From NCBI GenBank assembly GCA_921293015.1, contig OV121088.1, positions 29,115,645-29,179,644 of the forward strand: DNA of 64,000 nt, written 5' to 3'. The number at the start of each line of letters is the position of its first letter. The stretch's first letter is position 1. Positions 21,901-31,578 of the stretch are shown here, piece by piece. Made by a program: the position numbers and the translations under genes. The notes under the pieces are model-generated. The model did not search any database and was not told where the DNA came from. It saw nothing but the letters and a program-made list of their open reading frames with translations. This DNA is from Phorcus lineatus. Its lineage: Eukaryota; Mollusca; Gastropoda; Trochida; Trochidae.

Positions 21901-22304
21901 GTATAATGCAGTGATGGGCTGTCATCACTTAATGTTCAGTGAGGAAATAAAGTGTCATTATTGCTCTGTTACTTTCTGTCATGTTAATGGCAGATGGATT
22001 GGTGTAAAGTTTTGTTTATTAAGTTATAGGTGAACTCAATCTAACACACTGACTGTCTGTATTTGTTTACTATTTTAACTCCATAACCTCTTGAAAAATA
22101 AAATAGATTTGATTTCAACTACAAATCTAAATTATCCATTACTCTGTGGCTCCTTTCTCTAATTGAATAATCCTTTACAGAATTTATTTTCAGAGATTGC
22201 ATGCCTAAGGTGAACTTGACAAATAAGGCATCATGCTTAATGGTCTAGAAACATTCGATAGACAATTTTCTGGGGTTTGGACTTTGGTCAACATGTAGCA
22301 CAAC
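21901..22304. other. gene-free stretch
   Basis: No feature recognised. Confidence 0.5.
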
Positions 22305-22538
22305 AAATACATCCTTCTAAATCATTGTATATGAATCCGCTGAGCTCCTTCCTAATACCCTGATCTCTTTCGAGCAAAAAGCCTCCTTGCATAATGACAT
22401 TTCATTGGTTGAAATAATAACAGGTGAACTTAGCCACCAATATCATGCCGATTCAGCCGTACGAGGCATTTGGCCTGAAAGAGATCAGAGTATTAGGAAG
22501 GAGCTGAGCGGATTTAGCTGATTTAGTAGGATGTATTT
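22305..22538. mobile_element. MITE-like element with long terminal inverted repeats
   Basis: The ends are inverted copies of about 65 bp. Both read inward as AAATACATCCT(T/A)CTAAATCA, then (A)ATCCGCT(G/C)AGCTCCTT, then CCTAATAC(C/T)CTGATCTCTTTC. Total length is 234 bp with no coding capacity. A clear target duplication was not found, so the superfamily is unassigned. Confidence 0.7.
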
Positions 22539-23110
22539 CATAGGGCTTGAAATTGATTTAATGTGATGTTTTAAGTAAAAAGAGCTGAATCTGTAATCTA
22601 TTTTTGATGTAAGTAAGTTTCATCATACCTCTGTTTACTTTACCAACAGCCTGATTAATGACTGGGTTTAAGAGTGGGTACCTAGGATGATGGGATGGTT
22701 TCTGTAGATGAACCCTGTAAGTGTCTTGACAGTCAGTAGGGTTAATATTTCCAAGAGGGTTGAGGAGATTGACAGTAACTCCTTGTCTTGTTCAACTGTG
22801 TGAAAAGTTTGGAAGTTTAAATGTACTTAATAATGATAAAAAATGATTCAGCTGTATAATTTTAGGTAATTTGTAATGAGATTTACTCTGTGTATTTTTA
22901 CAAATGCTACAATAAAATGCTACTGTATATCTAGAAATGAGATTTAATGATTGTGATTCATGTAAATTAATAAACAGTTCTTGTTATCAAAACTTGTGTT
23001 TTAAATAATTCTCAATCTTTCTCTTATATCTTTTACCTTCACATAGTTTTCAGTGTGTTTCAAGGACGCATTGATAAGCTCAAGATATAGTTTATATGCT
23101 GCAAAATGAG
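22539..23110. other. gene-free stretch
   Basis: No feature recognised. Confidence 0.5.
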
Positions 23111-23563
23111 CTTTATCAGGGCTCCAGATAAGATGCGTATCTGCGTAAAATACGCACGGGTAATTCATATACATGCATTAAAAATGAAATCAATGAGTGA
23201 CAAATACGCACAACTTTCCAAGAATACGAGTCAGATATTTGTTTTCAGGAGTGACCGTAAAAAAATGTTTTATTTCTACATGTCTGATCGAATGGTTCGA
23301 ATAGTAGCCAACTTGATGCCAACCTGTATGAAAACAAAGATTACCGACTTTATATTTGATAAATCCCTCGTTTATTAACAGCTTAAACGTATGGAAAATA
23401 TAATCAACGACTAACATCGAAAAAAAACTTGGAATGAGGATCTGAAAACGATAAACCTTGAAATACTCCTAGTTTATTTCATGTGGAAATTTTACTCCTC
23501 AATTTTTATTTTGAGGAGTAAAATACCCCTGAGTCGAAATAATTATCTGGAGCCCTGCTTTAT
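23111..23563. mobile_element. non-autonomous DNA transposon, ends CAGGGCTCCAGATAA
   Basis: The 441-bp element (23117-23557) has perfect 15-bp terminal inverted repeats CAGGGCTCCAGATAA / TTATCTGGAGCCCTG. It is flanked by CTTTAT at 23111-23116 and 23558-23563. Near the right end is a perfect 13-bp-arm hairpin (ATTTTACTCCTCA / TGAGGAGTAAAAT, 23489-23524). CAGGG ends recall hAT elements, but those normally make 8-bp duplications, and here only 6 (7 if the boundary shifts) match. A 90-codon frame (23106-23378) covers its left half without a recognisable domain. Confidence 0.75.
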
Positions 23564-24880
23564 GATGCTCACCTTACAAAGATAAACAATAATGAAACTT
23601 GAGTAAAAGCAGTGGTGAGGGAGACAGTTTCTTGGCTTGCAATGCAGATTCAAGGTGTGTGATAACAACACGTATACCTTGTCAGGTGATGTTACCAGAT
23701 AACAAAGATGTGGATTATAGAAAGGAATCGGCTGATTGGCCAGATTATTGATATGAGACTGCTGATTGGCTAGATAAGAGTTTTTCATTCATGATTTGAT
23801 GAATTGCAAGGAAGTCATGCTGAACTCCTCACAGGGTCCTGGAACAAAGAGCTGGCAGGAGTTCAAACACTATTCTGGTTCTGTTTTGGATATTAGTGAT
23901 TGTCTTCTCATATAATGAAAATATGTTTATTTTCAGATTATATTTTTGTTATACTTATGGTTATTTACTTTCTTGATTTATGATGCTGGGAAATTTTGGC
24001 TTTTGCATCTTAAACAAGTTTGTCTCGAAGACACATGCAAGGAGACCAATATGAAATATTTTTGGTCTTGTTTAGTGGTTTACTTAAAATCTGTATCAAT
24101 TTTTTCTTTACATCGTAGCAGTACAGTACATGCTTACATTGCAAAAAAAATCAGCAAGAAATTCATTTTATTTTCTTTAAATCTTATAGATAATTGAAAC
24201 AGATAAGATGTAAAAAAATCCATATGTTCTTGTAACAGGCAAACAGGATGCCTATCCCAGAAGAAAAACAAAAACAACAATACTAAATGTATAAAAAAAT
24301 GAGCGAAAGAATTCTTATTGCTCTTGTTTAAAAAGATATGTCATCAATCTTGTCATTATCTTAGTGTAAAATGGAAAATTACTATCAGTTTTGAAATGAA
24401 ACATAAAATTTAGGAAACAGTGGACTTGAGTACAAGTTTTATTATGCAGATCACAGGATGTACGCTACGAGAGAGTGATAGGCCATGGTAGACAGAACTC
24501 ATGTGTTAAAGAGCTGTAGCACTAGCGGAATATTGCTGTGTACATCCCTGCTGTGATGTCCATGTGCATATTGCTCATAATGAGGAAAATATTTGCGAAA
24601 TCGACCTTAAGGTTGATGGTAGGCAAAAGTGCCAAAACTTTAATGATAATTATAGGATCACAATTTATGTGTTTTAATTTTTAGTCCTATCACAAAGCTG
24701 AAGCAGGGTTGTAGGTATTCCTCATCTGCCCCAACTTTGGATATTCCGGGATGACGGTCTTGCTGTCTAGTTTTAAATGGGGAATTAACTCTAGGCAGAA
24801 GAAATCCAAAGTCCGTGGAATAATTATGTACAATTTTATTCACAGGAAGAATTATAACAACAGAATGAGAACAATATAGA
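23564..24880. other. gene-free stretch
   Basis: A GCTGATTGGC(C/T)AGAT word is duplicated about 38 bp apart (23727-23775), giving two CCAAT-type boxes. Frames at 23543-23788 and 23946-24197 have no family motif. Confidence 0.45.
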
Positions 24881-24884
24881 GATA

Positions 24885-25532
24885 ACAGCTGGATGATCCC
24901 TCCAGGGGCAGGACAATCTATATATATACACTCAGCCCCTGGAGTTTGAGAAGTGTCTAGATGATATCCAAACTCTAACTCTAACTCTAACTGACTGACT
25001 CTGACTCTGACTGAAGATTTAATTTTCTGTCTTGGCTTATATAGGTAAATGAAGGTGATCTCTCATTGGTTAGATTTTAAATCTCGTTAACAGTGTCACT
25101 AATAAAATAGCCAGTTATTGTTTTCATTAGACTTATAAATTGACATGTCTTGAAAACTTGAAGATTAATTAGATGAGGTCAATTAAGTTCTTAAGTGGAT
25201 TAGCTTAATTAGCCTAAGGCTTTATCTACTAAAATCACTGTCAGTGTCAACGCTTGTAAAAGGATTATTAATTAAAGACTATTGTCTTAGAGAGACGAGT
25301 TGTCTACTTTTAGAATGAAGATTTTACTCTGACATTTTGTATCCTTAGGTGAAAAGGTGATTATGAGAAATATGGTCTACTTGTAAAAGATTGTGACTAT
25401 GTATCTTATGAATAATGATAAATTGTATATTTGAATTGTTAATGTTATTTGGATATTTTTGTAAATTAATCATACATTTTTCTAATTTCTATGAATATAA
25501 TTTTAATGTAATTTGGGTAATATCTTGCCCAT
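24885..25532 (-). repeat. LTR-like direct repeat, left copy
   Basis: From about 25012 to its end it appears identical by eye to the right copy, over roughly 520 bp. Differences concentrate in the ACTCTAACT/GACT microsatellite (24970-25012). A 10-bp perfect stem CTCCAGGGGC (24900-24909) / GCCCCTGGAG (24935-24944) encloses TATATATATA. Confidence 0.8.
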
Positions 25533-26728
25533 GATATCTTCCCCTCGCTTGTGAAGTTTGGTCTCCAAACTTATATAAGGTTTAAATTGAAGATATAGGT
25601 GATATAAATTATTGATAATATAAGTGGGGATTAACATAATAGAATTGTGACTGTTGATACATTGACATTGATGAATAAAGGTAACAAAGGTGTGCAAGGT
25701 TGTGTGATTATCAAGCCAGTTGCCATAAACAGTAACATATACATTGTTATTACTATTGAATTAAATTATACTACAATTGGAGTCACCATGAATGTAAATG
25801 AAACTAGGAGTCTTGTATTTTGAGCCCAGACTCGGCAAGGCTAAGGAAGATGAGCGAAGTATGCTGAGTGAATATATAACCTAACTAACATCATTAACAA
25901 GGTATGGTAACATCAAGGTAGATATAATTTGGATGCATTTCATCATTTAAGAATACATGATTTTGACTATGAGCAATTGTGATGCGATAATCATGATAAG
26001 ACTTTTTGCATGTAATAATACTTCATAGCACGTATTTGTCGAATGATGAAATAAAGTTTGAAATTTGTACACATATTGCAGAATAATTTGGAAAATCAAG
26101 GGTAATAAACATTTGTTACAAGTATCATATAAGTAAATAGCCTCAGGAGTCAAGACTTGGATGGTGTGACTCGGAACCAATACCGTATCTGAATGACGGC
26201 GTGCGTAAATAAGTAGATAAGAATAAAAAAAACCTAACTGATACCAAAAACTTAAAGATGATAATTGAAACAAGTTTACCCTGTAAGTAAAGAACATAGT
26301 TACAAAAATTTGAAGTCTGGCTGATTACACACACACAAACCTGTGAGCACAGAATCCTGATGAAACATGCTACGAAAGCAATAAGAACAGTATTGTTCTA
26401 AAAGAGTTCACAATTGGCTGTTGAGTCCCTTGTCCAAGTTTTTAGTCTTCCCATCCTCTTTGTAGATCTTCGTACTTGTGGTGCTTTAGGATGTAGTTAT
26501 CCGTAACCTTGAAGTCCAAAGGGGATGGTTGAAGTTGACAGGTCAGCAGCAATCGGTCCTTCCATGGTTGTCAGGATAACTGGCTCAGGGTTGTGTCTTC
26601 TGCTATCTTCTCATGGTGCTCTCGGAGAATTCCAGGTCGGTTCCGTCATCGGGATCTTCATCTGTTGTAGAGAGTGCCAACCCGCGGGAACCCGGAGTTA
26701 TAGGGAGTGCATCTGATCAGACAGGAGT

Positions 26729-26846
26729 CAGCTGGATGATCCCTCCAGGGGCATGACAATGTAAATATTCACTGGTCAGCCCCAAGAGTTGACATGAGAC
26801 GTGTCTCAAATGGGATCTCAACTCTGACTGAAGATCCTTGTTGTTG
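26729..26846 (-). repeat. third, diverged partial copy of the LTR end
   Basis: CAGCTGGATGATCCCTCCAG plus GGGCATGACAAT matches the LTR terminus, then drifts (GTCAGCCCC, CTCAACTCTGACTGAAGAT). It lies inside the element about 30 bp from the right LTR. It may be an older nested insertion or a duplicated leader. Confidence 0.65.
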
Positions 26847-26877
26847 TTGAGTTGGAGTTTTACGTCTGCTTCCACCT

Positions 26878-27520
26878 ACAGCTGGATGATCCCTCCAGGG
26901 GCATGACAATCTATATATACATACAGACTCAGCCCCTGGAGTCTTGAGTTGAGATATCCAAACTCTTACTAACTCTAACTGACTGACTGACTGACTGACT
27001 GAAGATTTAATTTTCTGTCTTGGCTTATATAGGTAAATGAAGGTGATCTCTCATTGGTTAGATTTTAAATCTCGTTAACAGTGTCACTAATAAAATAGCC
27101 AGTTATTGTTTTCATTAGACTTATAAATTGACATGTCTTGAAAACTTGAAGATTAATTAGATGAGGTCAATTAAGTTCTTAAGTGGATTAGCTTAATTAG
27201 CCTAAGGCTTTATCTACTAAAATCACTGTCAGTGTCAACGCTTGTAAAAGGATTATTAATTAAAGACTATTGTCTTAGAGAGACGAGTTGTCTACTTTTA
27301 GAATGAAGATTTTACTCTGACATTTTGTATCCTTAGGTGAAAAGGTGATTATGAGAAATATGGTCTACTTGTAAAAGATTGTGACTATGTATCTTATGAA
27401 TAATGATAAATTGTATATTTGAATTGTTAATGTTATTTGGATATTTTTGTAAATTAATCATACATTTTTCTAATTTCTATGAATATAATTTTAATGTAAT
27501 TTGGGTAATATCTTGCCCAT
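26878..27520 (-). repeat. LTR-like direct repeat, right copy
   Basis: Offset by 1988 bp from the left copy. It has the same CTCCAGGGGC / GCCCCTGGAG stem (26893-26902, 26932-26941) and a shorter (GACT)n stretch. Near-identity of the two copies implies recent insertion or gene conversion. Confidence 0.8.
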
Positions 27521-27524
27521 GATA

Positions 27525-28563
27525 GTCCACACAAGCTGCTTGAGCATTTACTCCATTTCAATAACAGCAATGCCCATGTCTTGCAATGATGATTTTAAGT
27601 GTAAGAGGCAAAACGGCTTACTATTTTCAAATAATTTGTGTATGTCTCTTGCTTGATAATGGTGTTAGTATCTACAGCGAAAGGTTGCATAGAGTGCATA
27701 AAGAAGTTGGCTATCCACAAGAACCTTGTCATTCTTCAACATAGTCATTTTGATGGGTGAATTTCTTGTATTCAGGTTATTTCATTGAACATTTTGCTTA
27801 ACTTTCAATTTTGAAAAAAAATTATTTGATTTACGACCATTTTGATTAATTGACTATTGTACATTTTCTTCTGAAAAGCCTAATTTCTATGATCTGAAAC
27901 CAATGTAGATTTTTGGTTTTTCCTCCTGCCTCTTTGATAGTTTTTTCTTACACACTTCGCCAAAAAATCTAAAACAGTGATGAAAAGTATTTTTTGTGGC
28001 TGAAAGATTGATAATTCACATTTCAATTATACTAAAATGAAATTAACATTCTAGAGGTAACCCCCTGTGTATAAGTTAATACAATAACCAGATGTATCCA
28101 TTTTTCCATTATAATTCATGGATGCAAGTATAGCGATTACTGTAAGGAATGGTCAAGGATTGGTCAGCAGCTGTGGTCAGCTCTACAGGGGTTGACCATC
28201 TGGTCTGATATCCTACTGCTGTTGCTTACATGTGGTCAGTTTTATGTGTTTTTCTGCCCTGAAAAAGGAAGGGTCTATGGCTCATTTCAGTTTCATTTTG
28301 AATAAGCTGCATCACATTTTAGTCTGATCCCATGGGAAAATATTGAAGGATGTTTAAAGTGAATAAATGAGTTTTTAGAACTTAATGAGTAATGTGAACT
28401 TGCATGAGTGCAGGTTTGTCGGAGACTATCAATGTTTTTGTCCTTAAAAATAAGATTCTTTTATCATCTTTTTCTGCCTAAAAATATTATCTTCCCTTTT
28501 AGTTTGTGAAGGGCATTTAGAAGTGGCATAAATAAGAAAGACAATAATTCGTCGATAACAGGG
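27525..28563. other. gene-free stretch
   Basis: No feature recognised. GGTCAG words cluster near 28150-28240 without a clear period. Confidence 0.5.
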
Positions 28564-28679
28564 AACTTCTTTATTGTGGTATTCACAACATTTCTGAGTA
28601 AATATGCTAAGATGATCTCACCTGATGATGGAGTAAGCATGCACTCTAAAATGTTGTGAATTCCACAAGACAGAAGTTG
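28564..28679 (+). repeat. foldback repeat with a hammerhead-ribozyme-like core
   Basis: Arms of about 31 bp (28564-28593; 28648-28679) carry ACTTCT..TTGTGG(T/A)ATTCACAA in opposite orientation. In the right half CTGATGA (28622-28628) is followed by a 6-bp stem (TGGAGT / ACTCTA), AAA, and a second short stem (TTGTG / CACAA). That is the order CUGAUGA, stem II, GAAA, stem III of a hammerhead, with the G of GAAA changed. Related sequence occurs at 63.09 kb. The overlapping frame 28464-28748 is not supported as a gene. Confidence 0.4.
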
Positions 28680-29925
28680 TTTCATAAAATGTTGTCTTTC
28701 TTGATATATGACATTTTTTGTCTTTCTTATTAACTTACTTTTTATCATTTATTTGATCTTTTACTGATTTTCATATACAAATTTCAGAAAATCACCTTCA
28801 TTAAATCGGAAACTTAAAACTCGATTTAATTAAAACCCAAAATAACTAAGGGAGGATGTTTCTTTCACTACACCAGTTCCATTGTAAAGACACCAGTTCA
28901 ACAACCTTTGTCATATTTTCCTATAAAAAGTTCCCAAAGGATATTCTTTGTTGCTCTCTTATTGAAAACTTCTCATGGAACCTGCCTCAAAAACTAATCT
29001 GAGAATAATGTAAATAACGACAAGCCCATGTGATGAGGGATATACGTTTCATCACCTTCACATCCTCTTGGTTTGGACAAGTGAGGGAGACTCACACCTG
29101 TCCACGGTCCCTTAACGACAGGTACAGGTATTGTGACTGTCTCTACCTGTACGGGTCATTCAAGACTGGAGTCAAAGGTCGTGGGTCGAAGGTTGATCAT
29201 CATGTGGACAGGAAACTGGTCACGCTAGAGTAACCTAGTTCCCAGGGATTTGTGAATGAATGAAACAAGGGGTGGACTTGCTTTAAGTATTCTTTTCACT
29301 ATTTTTTGGTCTCCTTTTTCTAAAAAGCACAATTAAGTAACATTTTTTGAAAGAAACTGTATATGAAAAGTAATACTAGATAGAGATTAAATATCCTTTG
29401 GTTCTCACCTCAGGTCAAATAGAATAGCTAAACTATCTTTTTGTTTCTTTAATTTTTTTAATTTATAGAATTCATATTAAGCATAGGTCAGTATTTTTAC
29501 ATAAAGACAAATATTTGAATTAAATTTTGCTAAATAACATCTTATTTAAAAAAAAATTTTTTCTATGCTTTTTTCAGAATTATATAGGGACCCCCTTCAA
29601 TGGTTATTTGCAATGATATATATATTATATAGAAAAGATTAAGGAGGGGATAAGTTTAAGGAGAGGAGGGTTGTGGAGTTGTGGTCCAAAGAGAAGAGGG
29701 CTTACTAGATAATATCCTTGGAAACATAACGTATGCAAAGAAAAGCAAGCTTTGTCTATAAACCTAGGAGAGCTAAAAAATATTTTGTTGTGGTAGAAAT
29801 CGACATGGGTAGAAAGAAAGTCGCAATGAGCAGAGTAAAAGGAATGAAAACATTTTGAATTTGGAATTGGGATAGAATAAGGACAGTCACCACAGAGATA
29901 TGTATGAGCATATCTCTTTCTGAAA
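28680..29925. other. gene-free stretch
   Basis: It has a purine-rich GGAGGGG/GAGAGGAGG patch at 29640-29700. The frame 29030-29233 has no recognisable domain. Confidence 0.45.
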
Positions 29926-30178
29926 AATAATTCTCAACAGAAATTGTTTTATCAAATAAAAAAAGGGAGCCTCAGATGTATGTATATGAATGTATGTATA
30001 TATGTATGCCTCAGTTGTATGTGTATGTATACATACATACATACATACATACATACATACACACATACACACATACATACATACATACATATATATATAT
30101 ACAATTATACATTGATATATTATACATACATCTGAGGCTCATTTATTATATTTGATAAAACAATTGTTGAGAATTATT
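29926..30178. mobile_element. foldback/MITE-like element with (CATA)n core
   Basis: The ends are inverted copies: AATAATTCTCAACA, then ATTGTTTTATCAAATA, then GAGCCTCAGATGTATGTATA on the left and their complements on the right, about 60 bp per arm. The centre is a TATG/CATA microsatellite (about 29977-30118). No target duplication was identified. The frames 29887-30090 and 29944-30135 are microsatellite translations. Confidence 0.75.
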
Positions 30179-30480
30179 AGGATAGAGTTGATCTATGAAG
30201 TTTTCTTCAATTCTTCAAGATTTGAGAGGGGGGCAGATAAAAGACTTCAAGCCTTGCGTGGGGATGGGTGTACAAACCTCAGGGGTTGGTTGGAGAATTA
30301 GGGGTCAGATATTGAAGGGGGTCCGTGTTGGGAGCAGGGTATTAAGTGTGAGGGGGAGGGGTCAGTTTAGGTGGAAAGTGAGAGCTTTTAGGATCAGTTT
30401 GATTGCATTTGATTTAGCCAGGTGGTGCACTTATTGTAGTTGTTTGATGGTCAGCGGACATCAAAGACTTCCTCTCCTTG
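30179..30480 (+). other. G-rich plus strand patch
   Basis: Many G3-G6 runs (30218-30370, such as GAGGGGGGCAG and GTGAGGGGGAGGGGTCAG) on one strand in an AT-rich region. This gives quadruplex potential. The 97-codon frame over it (30195-30488) is Gly/Arg/Val-rich for this reason and has no domain signature. Confidence 0.45.
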
Positions 30481-30872
30481 AAATGTAATCTCTCGCCACT
30501 TCCTGTGCTGTTTGATAGCTGATTGGTCAATTGTTTTGTACTTTATTGTCCCATAGCAAAATGTAAACAGGATCTGATTGATTGAATTGGACCTTTATGT
30601 TTCATTGTTTTAATTTCCTTGTATTTTAGAAATGTGTTTGGAGTAAAAGTTGGCAGAAGGAGAGAGTATTTTCTATTCCTTTGTTAAAATTATTTTCCCA
30701 AAATACTGTAATTCATCATAAACAGAAAATGAAATTAACAAGAGTCTCTATTTAAGAAAAATGACAGGTATAAAGTTTCATAGATGATTTATGCTATTTA
30801 ATAACATAAAATAAGAAACTCCTGGAAAATAACAAAATTTACTAGTTTATCTTTTAAACTTGTTATATCCTA
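30481..30872. other. gene-free stretch
   Basis: No feature recognised. A TGATTGGTCAATTG patch near 30520 contains one CCAAT-type box. Confidence 0.5.
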
Positions 30873-31578
30873 AAAGAGTATGTTGTTTCTTTAGCTATAC
30901 ATGTATATTTCATCTTACCTTAAATTTTACATACTATTAGAAAAGTGAATTAAAGAGTATTTTGTTTCTTTAGCTATACATGTATTTCATACTACCTTAA
31001 ATTTTACATACTATAAGAAAAGTGAATTAAAGAGTATTTTGTTTCTTTAGCTATACATGTATTTCATACTACCTTAAATTTTACATACTATAAGAAAAGT
31101 GAATTAAAGAGTATTTTGTTTCTTTAGCTATACATGTATTTCATACTATCTTAAATTTTACATACTATAAGAAAAGTGAATTAAAGAGTATTTTGTTTCT
31201 TTAGCTATACATGTATTTCATACTACCTTAAATTTTACATACTATAAGAAAAGTGAATTAAAGAGTATTTTGTTTCTTTAGCTATACATGTATTTCATAC
31301 TACCTTAAATTTTACATACTATAAGAAAAGTGAATTAAAGAGTATTTTGTTTCTTTAGCTATACATGTATTTCATACTACCTTAAATTTTACATACTATA
31401 AGAAAAGTGAATTAAAGAGTATTTTGTTTCTTTAGCTATACATGTATATTTCATCCTACCTTAAATTTTACATACTATAAGAAAAGTGAATTAAAGAGTA
31501 TTTTGTTTCTTTAGCTATACATGTATTTCATACTACCTTAAATTTTACATACTATAAGAAAAGTGAATTAAAGAGTAT
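30873..31578. repeat. 77-bp tandem array, 9 full units
   Basis: AAAGAGTAT starts units at 30873, 30952, 31029, 31106, 31183, 31260, 31337, 31414 and 31493, with a stub at 31570. The unit contains CTTTAGCTATACATGTATTT and TTAAATTTTACATACTATAA. The first and eighth units carry an extra TA (79 bp). Near-identity of the units indicates recent amplification. The array has no unique spacers. Confidence 0.95.

Larger units (their letters stand above)
24881..27524 (-). mobile_element. non-autonomous LTR-retrotransposon-like element, 2.6 kb
   Basis: Two direct repeats of about 645 bp (24885-25532 and 26878-27520) enclose 1.3 kb without gag, protease, reverse transcriptase or integrase motifs. A 4-bp flank GATA is present outside both ends (24881-24884, 27521-27524). 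On the minus strand a purine tract GAGGGGAAGA lies next to the inner edge of the left repeat, where a polypurine tract belongs. TGGAAGCAGACG begins about 3 nt inside the right repeat, a possible primer-binding site. This orientation makes 26878-27520 the 5' LTR. The LTRs lack TG..CA ends, and the boundary is ambiguous by 4 bp because GATA also occurs at the inner edge. The main alternative is a simple segmental duplication. Confidence 0.6.

Noticed and set aside
24970-25013. Telomere-like repeat (CTAACT words)
   Set aside because: Short, interrupted by GACT units, and located inside an LTR-like repeat. It matches no standard telomere unit over any length.
25947-26297. 116-codon minus-strand frame inside the LTR-like element
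   Set aside because: Considered as a gag remnant, but no zinc knuckle, protease or reverse-transcriptase motif is present. It is rich in residues expected from AT-rich sequence.
29887-30135. Tyr/Val/Cys-rich frames on both strands
   Set aside because: Translations of the CATA/TATG microsatellite.
30195-30488. 97-codon Gly/Arg-rich frame
   Set aside because: Composition follows from the G-rich strand. No conserved motif or splice context.
30873-31578. Possible CRISPR array
   Set aside because: Units are contiguous 77-bp tandem copies without unique spacers, in an animal-type genome.
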